NCBI GenBank assembly: GCA_963767285.1
Contig: CAVYDJ010000002.1
Location: forward strand, 1,169,699-1,233,698
From: WHSW01 sp963767285
GTDB taxonomy: Bacteria; Actinomycetota; Thermoleophilia; Solirubrobacterales; 70-9
Direction: 5' to 3'
DNA length: 64,000 nucleotides
The stretch's first letter is position 1; each line of letters begins with the position of its first letter. The notes below the pieces were generated by a model. It saw nothing but the letters and a program-made list of their open reading frames with translations. It made no database searches and was not told the origin of the DNA. The translations under genes were made by a program, and so were the position numbers. This document shows, in pieces, positions 27,545 through 36,169 of this stretch.

Positions 27545-28270
27545 CTACGACCGCCGGTTGATCGCCCGCTCGAGCGCCAGCAGCGCGACGAGCAGGAACA
27601 GCGCCGAGCCCGTGAACTGGAAGACCTTCTCGATGTCGTCGAGGACCACGAACCCGCTGACCTCGACGTCGGCAGAGTTGTACTCGAGGTTCTCGAGGAC
27701 CTGGGAGGCGAACCAGAGCGAGGCGGCGCCAAGCCACATCACCTGGGCCAGTGACCAGCGCGCCATCCGCGCGAGCAGCAGCAGATAGCCGATGCCGCCG
27801 ACCGCGACCACCGGGAAGTACAGAATCTGGAAGTCGATTCCGGTCTCGAACTCGACGCGCTCGTGGATCATCAGCAGCTCGTCGAAGCCCATGAAGGCAA
27901 GGAGCAGCCCGACCCCGATCCATGCGTACCGCTCGGCGTCCGTCACTGACCAGCGGGAGCACAGCGCGGCCGTGACCCCCGCGGACAGCAGCACGCACGT
28001 GTTGAAGAGGACCGGGACGTAGAAGCCGCCCTCGCGGACCTCGCCACGGAGCTCGAACCACGGCGGGCTGCCCGTGATGTCATAGGCGATGCCGAGCGCG
28101 AAGATGACGGCAAGGGCGACCGCTATCCCGAGGGCGACCTTGCGCCACCGGTCCGGCGCCGCATGGAACTCGGCCACGATCGCCTGCGCGCGTCCACGGA
28201 GGGCGTGCGGCCTCCGCGCGGCGGGAACGCCCGTCGCGGCAGGGTCGGTTGTCGGTTGCGGGCGCGCCAC
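27545..28270 (-). CDS. Six-span membrane protein with GFDELLMIHE motif
   Basis: A 241-residue integral membrane protein that I do not recognise. Hydrophobic spans lie at about 45-65, 82-103, 114-132, 148-167, 172-192 and 215-235. A conserved-looking acidic/His patch, GFDELLMIHERVEF, lies at about 128-141 where a span meets the surface; Glu and His there could bind metal or heme, which is only a guess. The start is GTG at 28270. It converges with menE and diverges from ilvC. Confidence 0.7.
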   Translation of the reverse strand: MARPQPTTDPAATGVPAARRPHALRGRAQAIVAEFHAAPDRWRKVALGIAVALAVIFALGIAYDITGSPPWFELRGEVREGGFYVPVLFNTCVLLSAGVTAALCSRWSVTDAERYAWIGVGLLLAFMGFDELLMIHERVEFETGIDFQILYFPVVAVGGIGYLLLLARMARWSLAQVMWLGAASLWFASQVLENLEYNSADVEVSGFVVLDDIEKVFQFTGSALFLLVALLALERAINRRS

Positions 28271-28325
28271 CCACCAAGTATCGGCACCTCGCCTGCCTCG
28301 CTCAAGTCCAGGGGCGCCATCCGGC

Positions 28326-28331
28326 TACAGT
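28326..28331 (+). promoter_or_regulatory. ilvC -10 element
   Basis: TACAGT ends nine bases before the ATG at 28341, with no ribosome-binding site in the gap. Confidence 0.4.
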
Positions 28332-28340
28332 TCCGCACCC

Positions 28341-29342
28341 ATGAATGACGCAGTTCGATACGACGCCGATGCCAACCCCGACGCCCTGAAGGGCAAGACG
28401 ATCGCGATCCTGGGCTACGGCTCCCAGGGACACGCCCACGCCTTGAACCTCAAGGAGTCGGGGCACGACGTCGTGGTCGGGCTCCGGCCGGATTCGTCCA
28501 GCCGCGCCGCCGCCGAGGCCGCCGGGCTCGAGGTGCTCGACACCGCCGACGCCGCGAGCCGGGGCGACGTGGTCATGGTCCTCCTGCCCGACGAGAAGCA
28601 GGGCGAGATCTGGGAATCCGACATCCGCGATGGGATCGCCCCGGGCAACCTGCTGATGTTCGGCCACGGCTTCTCGGTCCACTTCGGCGAGATCGAGCCG
28701 CCGGCGGGCGTCGACGTCGGCATGGTCGCGCCCAAGGGCCCCGGCCACCTCGTGCGCCGCCAGTACGAAGACGGCAAGGGCGTGCCCTGCCTGATGGCCA
28801 TACACCAGGACGAGACGGGAAACGCGGCCGAGTTGGTGCTCGCCTACGCGAGTGGGATCGGCGGCGGGCGCGCCGGGGTCATCGAGACGACGTTCAAGGA
28901 CGAGTGCGAAACCGACCTGTTCGGCGAGCAGGCCGTGCTGTGCGGGGGCGCCACCGAGCTCGTCCGCGCCGGCTTCGAGACGCTGGTCGAGGCGGGATAC
29001 GACCCGCGCCTCGCCTACTTCGAGACCCTGCACGAGCTGAAGCTGATCGTCGACCTGATGTACGAGAAGGGCGTCCAGGGGATGCGCTTCTCGATCTCCA
29101 ACACCGCCGAGTACGGCGACATGACCCGCGGCCCGAAGGTGATCGGTCCCGAGGTTCGCGAGTCGATGAAGCAGGTGCTGGCCGACATCCAATCGGGCGA
29201 GTTCGCCAAGGAGTGGATCGCCGAGAACCGCGCCGGAGCCGAGAACTTCAACCACCTGCGCGACGAGGCCGCCGGGCACCAGATCGAGTCCGTGGGCAAG
29301 GACCTGCGCTCGATGATGCCCTGGATCGACCAGGAGTTCTGA
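28341..29342 (+). CDS. ilvC: Ketol-acid reductoisomerase (class I)
   Basis: A 333-residue short-form KARI, second step of branched-chain amino acid synthesis. The NADPH fold starts ILGYGSQGHAHALNLKESG; the loop VGLRPDSSS contains Ser residues that would favour NADPH. The knotted domain has VAPKGPGHLVRRQY, the metal ligands in DECETDLFGEQAVLCGG and the ISNTAEYGD motif. The upstream extension in the frame is antisense to the membrane protein gene and is not used. It stands alone here, away from ilvBN. Confidence 0.96.
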   Translation: MNDAVRYDADANPDALKGKTIAILGYGSQGHAHALNLKESGHDVVVGLRPDSSSRAAAEAAGLEVLDTADAASRGDVVMVLLPDEKQGEIWESDIRDGIAPGNLLMFGHGFSVHFGEIEPPAGVDVGMVAPKGPGHLVRRQYEDGKGVPCLMAIHQDETGNAAELVLAYASGIGGGRAGVIETTFKDECETDLFGEQAVLCGGATELVRAGFETLVEAGYDPRLAYFETLHELKLIVDLMYEKGVQGMRFSISNTAEYGDMTRGPKVIGPEVRESMKQVLADIQSGEFAKEWIAENRAGAENFNHLRDEAAGHQIESVGKDLRSMMPWIDQEF

Positions 29343-29415
29343 ACGGGCCGAAGTCGATCCGACGGGCATGAGAATATCCCGCCCGCATGCCGTAACTCCT
29401 CCCTGGGAAGGACCA

Positions 29416-30051
29416 ATGGAAGCTGCCACCCCCGCACCGCCCCCGCCGCCGCCCCCGCCGCCCCCCGCTGCCGGAGCCGAGGGTCCGTACCCGGTCCGGC
29501 TCGAGGCGTCGAACCAGGGCGACTACAACCGCTTCCTGCCGCTGGTCAAGTGGCTGCTGGCGTTCCCGCACTACATCGTCCTGGTGTTCCTCGGGATCGG
29601 GGCGCTGTTCGTCTACTTGATCTCGTTCTTCGCGATCATCATCACGGGGGGTTACCCCCGCGGTCTCTGGGACTACATGACCGGCGTCCATCGCTGGGCG
29701 ATGCGGGTGTTCGCGTACGTGTTCCTGCTCACCGACCAGTACCCGCCGTTCTCGCTCGAGGACGACCCGGCGTATCCCGTGCGGGTCGATTTCGACTACC
29801 CCGAGCACGTGGACCGCTGGCGGCCGCTCGTCCACTGGCTCCTGATCCTGCCATATCTGATCGTCGCCGGGATCCTGTTCTACGTTGCCGAGATCGTCGC
29901 CTTCATCGGCATCTTCGTCATCCTGTTCACGGCGAAGCTGCCGCAGGGGATGTTCAACCTGATCCTCAACCCGATGCGCTGGCAGCTCCGCGGCAACGCC
30001 TACGCCGGCTGGCTGTCGACCAAGTACCCGCCGTTCGAGTGGGAGGACTAA
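29416..30051 (+). CDS. DUF4389 membrane protein
   Basis: A 211-residue membrane protein. A Pro-rich N-terminus (residues 5-18) precedes a DUF4389 pattern that occurs twice: the LVKWLLAFPHYIVL...GYPRGLWDYMTGVHRW half and the LVHWLLILPYLIVAG...KLPQGMFNLILNPMRW half. Each half has two spans and is followed by YPPF (TDQYPPFSLED and TKYPPFEWED). GGAAGGA ahead of the ATG at 29416 fixes the start. Function is unknown. Confidence 0.82.
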   Translation: MEAATPAPPPPPPPPPPAAGAEGPYPVRLEASNQGDYNRFLPLVKWLLAFPHYIVLVFLGIGALFVYLISFFAIIITGGYPRGLWDYMTGVHRWAMRVFAYVFLLTDQYPPFSLEDDPAYPVRVDFDYPEHVDRWRPLVHWLLILPYLIVAGILFYVAEIVAFIGIFVILFTAKLPQGMFNLILNPMRWQLRGNAYAGWLSTKYPPFEWED

Positions 30052-30062
30052 GAGGGCGGTAG

Positions 30063-30083
30063 CCCCGGCGCCGGCCGCCGGGG
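30063..30083 (+). terminator. GC hairpin after the DUF4389 gene
   Basis: CCCCGGCG (30063-30070) pairs with CGCCGGGG (30076-30083). There is no T-run, so termination is uncertain. Confidence 0.35.
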
Positions 30084-30170
30084 CATCGCCTCGGGCGCGG
30101 CGTCCTTGACGCCGGCGTCGATGCGGACATACGATGACCCGCGCCCCCGTCTACAGGGAGGGTTTGCAAG

Positions 30171-32192
30171 ATGCTGATCGCACGGCTCCTCCTGGCGGTC
30201 GTGTTCGGCGCCGCCGGGATTGCCAAGTTGCGCGACCTACCAGGCTCGCGTCGCGCGGTGGGGGAGTTCGGCGTCCCGGCCCGGGCCGCCGCCGTCCTGG
30301 GCACACTGCTGCCGGTCGCGGAGCTCACGATCGCCGGCGCGCTAGTCGTCGGCCCGGCGGTAACCGCCGGAGCCCTCGCCGCGATGGCGCTGCTGATCGG
30401 CTTCTGCGTCGCGCTCGCCTGGAACCTCGCCCGCGGGCGCACACCCGACTGCCACTGCTTCGGCCGGCTTCACTCGAGTCCCGCCGGCCCGCCGACGCTG
30501 GCCCGAAACGGCCTCCTGCTCGCGACGGCGACGTTCGTGACCACGGGCGGCGACCTCGTGCCGACCGCCGTGGTCGCGACGGCCGCACTCGCCATGCTCG
30601 TCGCGGTGACGCTCCGCTTCCGGTCCCGACTCGATGAGCGCCCGCACGCGGAGGGCCTCTCGCCCGGCACCCCGGCTCCCGGGTTCCGGCTCCGCGACCT
30701 GAGCGGCGACGCCCACACGCTCGACTCCATGCGTGCCGGCGGACTGCCGGTGCTGCTCCTGTTCACCGATCCGGGCTGCGGCCCGTGCATCGAACTGGCG
30801 CCGCAGGTGGCCCGCTGGCAGCGCGAGCACGCGGACGAGGTCTTGATCGCGGTGATCGAGTCCGAGCGTGGAGGCCGCACGGATCGCGACCCGCACGGCC
30901 GCGCGAACGTCCTGCTGCAGCGTGACTCGGAGGTCGCTGACCTCTACGGCGCCCTTGGGACGCCGACGAGCGTCCTGATCGGCGGCGACGGCGCTATTGC
31001 CGGGCCGGTGGCCGCCGGAGCGAGCCAGATCGAAGCGCTCGTCGCCCGGACCGTCGACGGGTTCGAGACGCAACCGTCCCGCGAGGCGCCGGAGCACCAC
31101 CGCTTCGGGTCGCGATTGCGCCGCCGGGAGCTGGTCGCGCGCGGGGCGGGCGCCTGGGCCGCGATGGGGGTCCTCGCCGCCTGGCCGGCGCGGGCGGCAG
31201 CGGACGTCTCGCGGCGCCGGCGGCGAGCCGGCGAACCGTGCGAGCAGGACAGCGATTGCGGCGCTCTTGGCGAGAACCGCGAGGAGTGCCGGGCCGGGCG
31301 TTGCCGGTGCCGAGAGGGCCTCAACCGACATAACGGGAAGTGCCGGTGCGACAGGGGCACCTTTTGCTCCACCTTCGGATTCGAGGGTTGCGTCGACCTG
31401 AACAGCGATCCAAACCATTGCGGCGAGTGCCACAAGGATTGCTTGCGCAGTGGCTACGAGTTCCCCGTGTGCTGCGACGGCCAGTGCAACGAGGTAGGTG
31501 AGTCTCGGTGCGCCTGCGGCGGGAGCAATGCGGTCTGCGACAACCGGTCTGTGTGTGCCATCGACCAGGCCGGCGCCATCGCGTGCTTCAACTGCTCCGA
31601 CGTCGGCCTCCAGCGGTGCGGAGACAGGTGCGGCAATCCCAGGACGGACGTCTGCTGCGACCAGGTCCTCTACACCGGAGCGGAACTGGGGCCCGGCGAT
31701 TGGAAGTGCTGCGGGCCGAAGGGCAAGGGCCGCGTGGTCAACCTCGACGCGAGCGCCGACGACTGTGGCGGATGCGACCGTCGTTGTCCCCCGGACAAGC
31801 CGCTCTGCTACCGGGGCAGGTGCACGGACAAGTGCCCGCGGCGGCGGCGGCGGTGCGGCCAGACCTGCGGCAACCCCAAGAAGCAGGTCTGCTGCGAGGG
31901 CAAGCTCTACCCGAAGAGCAGCGGGATCAGGAACTGCAAGGGGCGCTGTAAGGACACGAATTCGGATCGCAAGAACTGCGGCGAGTGTGGGGTGACCTGC
32001 AATGGCCCGTTCGACACCGGCGAGTGCTGTCGCGGCGAGTGCTGCGACATCAACGGCAGCACGTGCTGCCCCGGGGGGTGCACGAACACCTCCCTCGACG
32101 ACGAGAACTGCGGTGCCTGCGGGAACGTGTGCAAGCCGAACGAGTTCTGCCGGTTCGGCGAGTGCGTCTGCCCGCTCGGCCAAACCTGCTGA
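30171..32192 (+). CDS. MauE/DoxX-thioredoxin-cysteine-rich fusion protein
   Basis: A 673-residue protein with three parts. Residues 1-150 form a MauE/DoxX-like membrane domain of four to five spans with CHCFG at 94-98. Residues 163-295 are a TlpA/MauD-like thioredoxin with CGPC at 203-206 and a likely cis-Pro265 in GTPTSV. RLRRREL and a hydrophobic segment (322-342, AAWPARAAAD) look like an internal Tat-like signal or anchor. Residues 357-673 hold 56 cysteines, about one in six, with four CGxCxxxC units starting at 417, 532, 603 and 647, somewhat like plant Stig1 domains. In methylamine dehydrogenase clusters, separate MauE and MauD help form the many disulfides of the small subunit. Here the helper and a disulfide-rich domain share one chain. 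Function unknown. AGGGAGGG precedes the ATG. Confidence 0.85.
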   Translation: MLIARLLLAVVFGAAGIAKLRDLPGSRRAVGEFGVPARAAAVLGTLLPVAELTIAGALVVGPAVTAGALAAMALLIGFCVALAWNLARGRTPDCHCFGRLHSSPAGPPTLARNGLLLATATFVTTGGDLVPTAVVATAALAMLVAVTLRFRSRLDERPHAEGLSPGTPAPGFRLRDLSGDAHTLDSMRAGGLPVLLLFTDPGCGPCIELAPQVARWQREHADEVLIAVIESERGGRTDRDPHGRANVLLQRDSEVADLYGALGTPTSVLIGGDGAIAGPVAAGASQIEALVARTVDGFETQPSREAPEHHRFGSRLRRRELVARGAGAWAAMGVLAAWPARAAADVSRRRRRAGEPCEQDSDCGALGENREECRAGRCRCREGLNRHNGKCRCDRGTFCSTFGFEGCVDLNSDPNHCGECHKDCLRSGYEFPVCCDGQCNEVGESRCACGGSNAVCDNRSVCAIDQAGAIACFNCSDVGLQRCGDRCGNPRTDVCCDQVLYTGAELGPGDWKCCGPKGKGRVVNLDASADDCGGCDRRCPPDKPLCYRGRCTDKCPRRRRRCGQTCGNPKKQVCCEGKLYPKSSGIRNCKGRCKDTNSDRKNCGECGVTCNGPFDTGECCRGECCDINGSTCCPGGCTNTSLDDENCGACGNVCKPNEFCRFGECVCPLGQTC

Positions 32193-32195
32193 GCG

Positions 32196-32657
32196 CTACT
32201 CGCCCAGGACCTTGAGCACGAGCCGCTTGGGGCGGCGGCCGTCGAACTCGACGTAGAAGATCGCCTGCCAGGGACCGAGGTCGAGCCTGCCCTCGGTCAC
32301 CGGGACGATCACCTGGTGGTGGACGAGGAGGTTCTTGAAGTGCGCGTCCCCGTTGTCCTCGCCGCCGCGGTGGTGGCGGTAGTCGCCGGGGTCGGGTAGG
32401 AGCTCGCGGGCGACGTCGTTCGCCGGCTCTTGCCATGACGGCGGCGCGAGCTTGTCGAGCCACTCGAGCGCGTCCTCCTGGATCCCCGGCTCGTCGTCGT
32501 TGATCCAGACGCCGGCGGTTATGTGCATCGCCGAGACCAGCACCATGCCCTCCTCGATCGCGGATTCGTCGACGGCCCTCTGCACCTCGTCGGTGATCCG
32601 GACGAACTCTCGTCGCTCGGCCGTCGTGAAGGTCAGGTACTCGGTGTGGGAGTTCAA
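32196..32657 (-). CDS. YjbQ family protein (UPF0047)
   Basis: A 153-residue YjbQ/UPF0047 protein. SAMHITAGVWINDDEPG and the downstream HH-rich segment YRHHRGGEDNGDAHFKN, then LGPWQAIFYVEFDGRRPKRL, are diagnostic. Some members show weak thiamine-phosphate synthase activity, but the physiological role is unsettled. It starts with TTG at 32657, overlapping the cupin stop (TTGA), so it is translated with the cupin. It converges with the fusion gene. Confidence 0.88.
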   Translation of the reverse strand: MNSHTEYLTFTTAERREFVRITDEVQRAVDESAIEEGMVLVSAMHITAGVWINDDEPGIQEDALEWLDKLAPPSWQEPANDVARELLPDPGDYRHHRGGEDNGDAHFKNLLVHHQVIVPVTEGRLDLGPWQAIFYVEFDGRRPKRLVLKVLGE

Positions 32658-33073
32658 GCTATGGGGCGCGGACTGCCGTCGTCGCCCTCGGGCAGCAGGC
32701 CGTCGCGGCCGACGTAGCCGCCCGCGGCGCCGATGATCACGTAGACAGCGTCATCGGGTCCCTGATTGCGGATCGAGCGCACGGTCGGCGCGTCGACCCG
32801 TGCCAGCCCGCCGGGCCCGAGCTTGTGCCGGTCGCCGTCGTTGAGCTCGATCTCGATCTCGCCGGCGTGGACGAAGTAGAGCTCCTGCTGGCGCTCGTGC
32901 ATGTGCGGACCGGTGTCGATCCCCGCGGGGAGGACGACCGCGTTGGCCCCGAACTCGGTCACGCCGAGGTCGCTTCGGATCTTGCGGAATCCGTAACCTT
33001 CCCCGAGGCCGTTGAGATTGGCGACCGCGTACCCGTCGCCCTCGATGGGCTCCCTTGCCTCTTCGACGCTCAC
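32654..33073 (-). CDS. Cupin domain protein
   Basis: A 139-residue single cupin. The first motif GPHMHERQQELYFVHAGE carries two His and a Glu for metal binding; the second motif (ARVDAPTVRSIRNQGPDD) lacks the usual His, so binding may be incomplete. Substrate is unknown. I chose GTG at 33073, eight bases after a minus-strand TAGGGT -10; the open frame continues upstream but runs into serC. It leads a two-gene unit with yjbQ. Confidence 0.8.
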   Translation of the reverse strand: MSVEEAREPIEGDGYAVANLNGLGEGYGFRKIRSDLGVTEFGANAVVLPAGIDTGPHMHERQQELYFVHAGEIEIELNDGDRHKLGPGGLARVDAPTVRSIRNQGPDDAVYVIIGAAGGYVGRDGLLPEGDDGSPRPIA

Positions 33074-33081
33074 CGTTGGGC

Positions 33082-33091
33082 ACCCTATCCT
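33082..33091. promoter_or_regulatory. Overlapping divergent -10 boxes, cupin and serC
   Basis: In ACCCTATCCT, the plus strand reads TATCCT (33086-33091), 13 bases before the serC ATG. The minus strand reads TAGGGT (33087-33082), eight bases before the cupin GTG. The boxes share two base pairs, so the two promoters probably compete. Confidence 0.45.
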
Positions 33092-33104
33092 GCTCCGACC
33101 TGCG

Positions 33105-34244
33105 ATGACCAACGCATCCACAGTCCAGATCCCGGCCGATCTGAAGCCGGCCGACGGCCGCTTCGGTTGCGGACCCTCGAAGGTCCGGCCAGAGGCGCTG
33201 GCGGCGCTCGCCGACGCCGCCGATGTGATGGGTACGTCGCACCGCCAGCGACCGGTCAAGGACCTGGTCGCGCGGATCCGCGGCGGGCTCGGTGAGCTGC
33301 TTTCGGCCCCCGACGGCTACGAGGTGGTGCTCGGCAACGGTGGTACGACGGCGTTCTGGGAGGCCGCGGCCGCCTGGCTCGTCCGCGAGCGGCCCCTGCA
33401 CCTGACCTACGGCGAGTTCTCGAGCAAGTTCGCGAAGGCGACCGCCGCGGCGCCCTTCCTCGCCGAACCGATCGTGATCGAGAGCGAGCCCGGCGACGCG
33501 CCGGCTCCGAGCGCCGATCCGGCGGCGGACGCGGTCGCCTGGGCACACAACGAGACGTCGACAGGGGTGATGGTCCCGGTCGAGCGGCCCGCGGACGCCG
33601 GCGACGCCCTGGTGCTGATCGACGCGACGTCGGGCGCCGGTGGTCTGCCGGTCGATCTCACGGAGGCCGACGCCTACTACTTCGCCCCGCAGAAGGGCTT
33701 CGCCGCCGACGGCGGCCTGTGGCTGGCGGTGCTCAGCCCGGCCGCGGTCGCGCGGATCACCGAGCTCGACGGCGCCGGCGATCGCTGGCAGCCCGCCTTC
33801 CTGTCGCTGGCGATCGCGCTGGAGAACTCACGCAAGGACCAGACCTACAACACGCCGGCGGTCGCGACCTTGCTGCTGCTCGCCGAACAGCTCGACTGGA
33901 TGCTCGGCTCGGGCGGCCTCGAGTGGTGCGTGGAGCGCACGGGGGCTTCGTCCGGGCACCTCTACGACTGGGCCGAGCGCAGCGAGTACGCGACCCCGTT
34001 CGTGGTCGACCCGGCCAAGCGCTCGCTCGTGGTCGGCACGATCGACTTCGACGATTCGATTGATGCGGCCGCGCTCGCGGCGACCCTGCGCGAGAACGGG
34101 ATCGTCGACACCGAGCCCTACCGCAAGCTGGGCCGCAATCAGCTGCGGATCGGGATGTTCCCGGCGATCGACCCCGCCGACGTCGAGGCCCTGACCGCCT
34201 GCATCGACTGGATCGTCGAGCACGCGCCGGAGGTCCGACCGTGA
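33105..34244 (+). CDS. serC: Phosphoserine aminotransferase
   Basis: A 379-residue class V aminotransferase of the actinobacterial type. It converts 3-phosphohydroxypyruvate to phosphoserine. RFGCGPSKVRPEAL is the N-terminal signature; the PLP lysine is in YYFAPQKGFAADGG; AHNETSTGVMVPV and DQTYNTPAVATL are further family segments. The start ATG follows a TATCCT box. The stop overlaps serA (GTGA, 34241-34244), which fits consecutive steps of serine synthesis. Confidence 0.95.
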   Translation: MTNASTVQIPADLKPADGRFGCGPSKVRPEALAALADAADVMGTSHRQRPVKDLVARIRGGLGELLSAPDGYEVVLGNGGTTAFWEAAAAWLVRERPLHLTYGEFSSKFAKATAAAPFLAEPIVIESEPGDAPAPSADPAADAVAWAHNETSTGVMVPVERPADAGDALVLIDATSGAGGLPVDLTEADAYYFAPQKGFAADGGLWLAVLSPAAVARITELDGAGDRWQPAFLSLAIALENSRKDQTYNTPAVATLLLLAEQLDWMLGSGGLEWCVERTGASSGHLYDWAERSEYATPFVVDPAKRSLVVGTIDFDDSIDAAALAATLRENGIVDTEPYRKLGRNQLRIGMFPAIDPADVEALTACIDWIVEHAPEVRP

Positions 34245-35845
34245 GCGGCGAGCGGACGCTGATCGACGAGGTTCCCCGCGTCCTGGTCAAGGAGAAGATC
34301 GCCGACGCCGGGGTCGACCTGCTGCGCGCCGACTTCGACGTCGAGCTGGGCCTCGACTGGGATCAGGACGAGCTCGAGCGCCGGATCGGCGAGTTCGACG
34401 CCATCCTGATCCGCTCGGCGACCAAGATGACGCCGGAGCTGATCGGGCTCGCCGGGCGCCTGAAAGTGATCGGGCGGGCCGGGACCGGGGTCGACAACGT
34501 CGACATGGACGCGGCCACCAAGCGCGGGATCATCGTCGCCAACGCGCCCGAGTCGAACTCGATCGCCGCTGCCGAGCACACCCTGGCGCTCGCCCTGGCG
34601 CTGGCCCGCAACGTCCCCCAGGCCCACAGCTCGCTGGTCGCCGGCGAATGGGCGCGCTCGCGCTACGGCGGCAACGAGCTCTACGGGAAGACGCTCGGCG
34701 TGATCGGCTTCGGCCGGATCGGCCAGCTGGTCGCCAAGCGCGCCCAGGCGTTCGACATGGACGTCGTCGGGTTCGACAAGTTCGTCTCGCCGGAGCGGTT
34801 TCGCGAGCTCGGGGTCGAGGGCGTCGAGACCAGCGAGGATCTCTACGGGCGCGCCGACGTGATCACCATCCACCTTCCCAAGACGCCCGACACGGTCGGC
34901 TGGATCAACGCCGACGCGATCGCCCAGATGCGCGACGGGGTGCGGATCGTCAACTGCGCCCGCGGCGAGCTGATCGACCTCGACGCGCTGCTCGCCGGGC
35001 TCGAGTCGGGCAAGGTGGGCGGGGCGGCCCTCGACGTCTTCCCGGAGGAGCCGTTCACCGAGCACCCGCTGTTCCAGCGCGACAACGTGGTCGTCACCCC
35101 GCACCTGGGAGCTTCGACGGCCGAGGCTCAGGACCGGGCCGGGATCGTCACCGCCGAGCAGGTCCGCGCGGCGCTGAGCGGTGGCGTGGTCACCAACGCG
35201 GTCAACATCGCCGCCGTCCGCCCGGAGGCAATGGAGGCGCTGGCTCCGTTCGTGCCGCTGTGCGAGAAGCTCGGCCGCCTCGCGCAGGGGCTCGGCGACG
35301 GCGCGATCGACCGGGTCGAGGTCTCGTTCCACGGGCGGATCGCCGAGCACGACACGAGGCTGCTCGGGATCGCGGTCCTGGTCGGGATCCTCTCAGGGCA
35401 CACCGAGGAGCCCGTCAACCTGGTCAACGCCCCGGCGATGGCAGAGGGACGCGGGATCGAGCTGATGGAGCTCAAGGAGGCCGCCTCGGAGGACTTCACC
35501 GAGCTGATCCGGGTCCGCCTCGGCGGGGTCGAGGTCGCCGGGACCGGGGTCGGGCCGCGCAACATCCCCTACCTGACCGGGGTCTGGGGCCAGAGCTTCT
35601 ACATGCCGTTCGCCGACCACCTGGCGATCTTCCGCTACGCCGACCAGCCGGGGATGATCGGCCGGGTTGGCACCGCCTTCGGCGCCCATGGGGTCAACAT
35701 CGTCTCGGCCGCGGTCGGCGCCGGTGCGGGCGGCGACGGCGAGGCCGTGATGGCGCTGACCACCGACGCCGCCGTCCCCGAGCAGGTGATCGACGAGATC
35801 GCCTCCCGCGACTCGTTCGCACTCGGCCGCGCGGTGAGCTTGTAG
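34241..35845 (+). CDS. serA: D-3-Phosphoglycerate dehydrogenase, long form
   Basis: A 534-residue long-form PGDH, first step of serine synthesis. The catalytic and NAD domains include IGRAGTGVDNVD, LGVIGFGRIGQLVAKRA, NCARGELIDLDAL and the His in VVTPHLGASTAEAQ. Residues about 320-450 form the allosteric substrate-binding domain, and an ACT domain (FRYADQPGMIGRVGTAFGAHGVNI) ends the protein, pointing to feedback by serine. GTG start, coupled to serC. Confidence 0.96.
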   Translation: MSGERTLIDEVPRVLVKEKIADAGVDLLRADFDVELGLDWDQDELERRIGEFDAILIRSATKMTPELIGLAGRLKVIGRAGTGVDNVDMDAATKRGIIVANAPESNSIAAAEHTLALALALARNVPQAHSSLVAGEWARSRYGGNELYGKTLGVIGFGRIGQLVAKRAQAFDMDVVGFDKFVSPERFRELGVEGVETSEDLYGRADVITIHLPKTPDTVGWINADAIAQMRDGVRIVNCARGELIDLDALLAGLESGKVGGAALDVFPEEPFTEHPLFQRDNVVVTPHLGASTAEAQDRAGIVTAEQVRAALSGGVVTNAVNIAAVRPEAMEALAPFVPLCEKLGRLAQGLGDGAIDRVEVSFHGRIAEHDTRLLGIAVLVGILSGHTEEPVNLVNAPAMAEGRGIELMELKEAASEDFTELIRVRLGGVEVAGTGVGPRNIPYLTGVWGQSFYMPFADHLAIFRYADQPGMIGRVGTAFGAHGVNIVSAAVGAGAGGDGEAVMALTTDAAVPEQVIDEIASRDSFALGRAVSL

Positions 35846-35847
35846 GC

Positions 35848-36102
35848 ATGTGGCGCGTCCTGATCGCATCGCTCGCGCTGGTCGTCCTGTTCGCGGCCCC
35901 GGCACAGGCGGATGGCGGGCGCGACGTCACGGTGCTGGCGATCGCCCTGCTGGAGGACGCCGGCTACGACGACGGCTTCGTCAACGTCACCCTGCGGGAT
36001 CCGCTCGGCCCCGACCCGACCCCGCCGCTCTACATCTTCGGCACCGACAACGGCTTCGTTGCCGTCAACACGAAGACCGGCGACGTGGAGCCGATCGAGT
36101 GA
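35848..36102 (+). CDS. Small exported protein
   Basis: An 84-residue protein with a clear signal peptide (WRVLIASLALVVLFAAPAQA, cleavage near ADGG). The mature 60 residues have no Cys and end in a beta-like YIFGTDNGFVAVNTKTGDVE, slightly PepSY-like. It starts two bases after the serA stop, so it shares that transcript. Function is unknown. Confidence 0.65.
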   Translation: MWRVLIASLALVVLFAAPAQADGGRDVTVLAIALLEDAGYDDGFVNVTLRDPLGPDPTPPLYIFGTDNGFVAVNTKTGDVEPIE

Positions 36103-36169
36103 TCCGGCACAGCGGCATCCAGGCTCTCGTGGTGGCGGTCGCGGCCGGGCGCGCCTGTCAGGACACACC

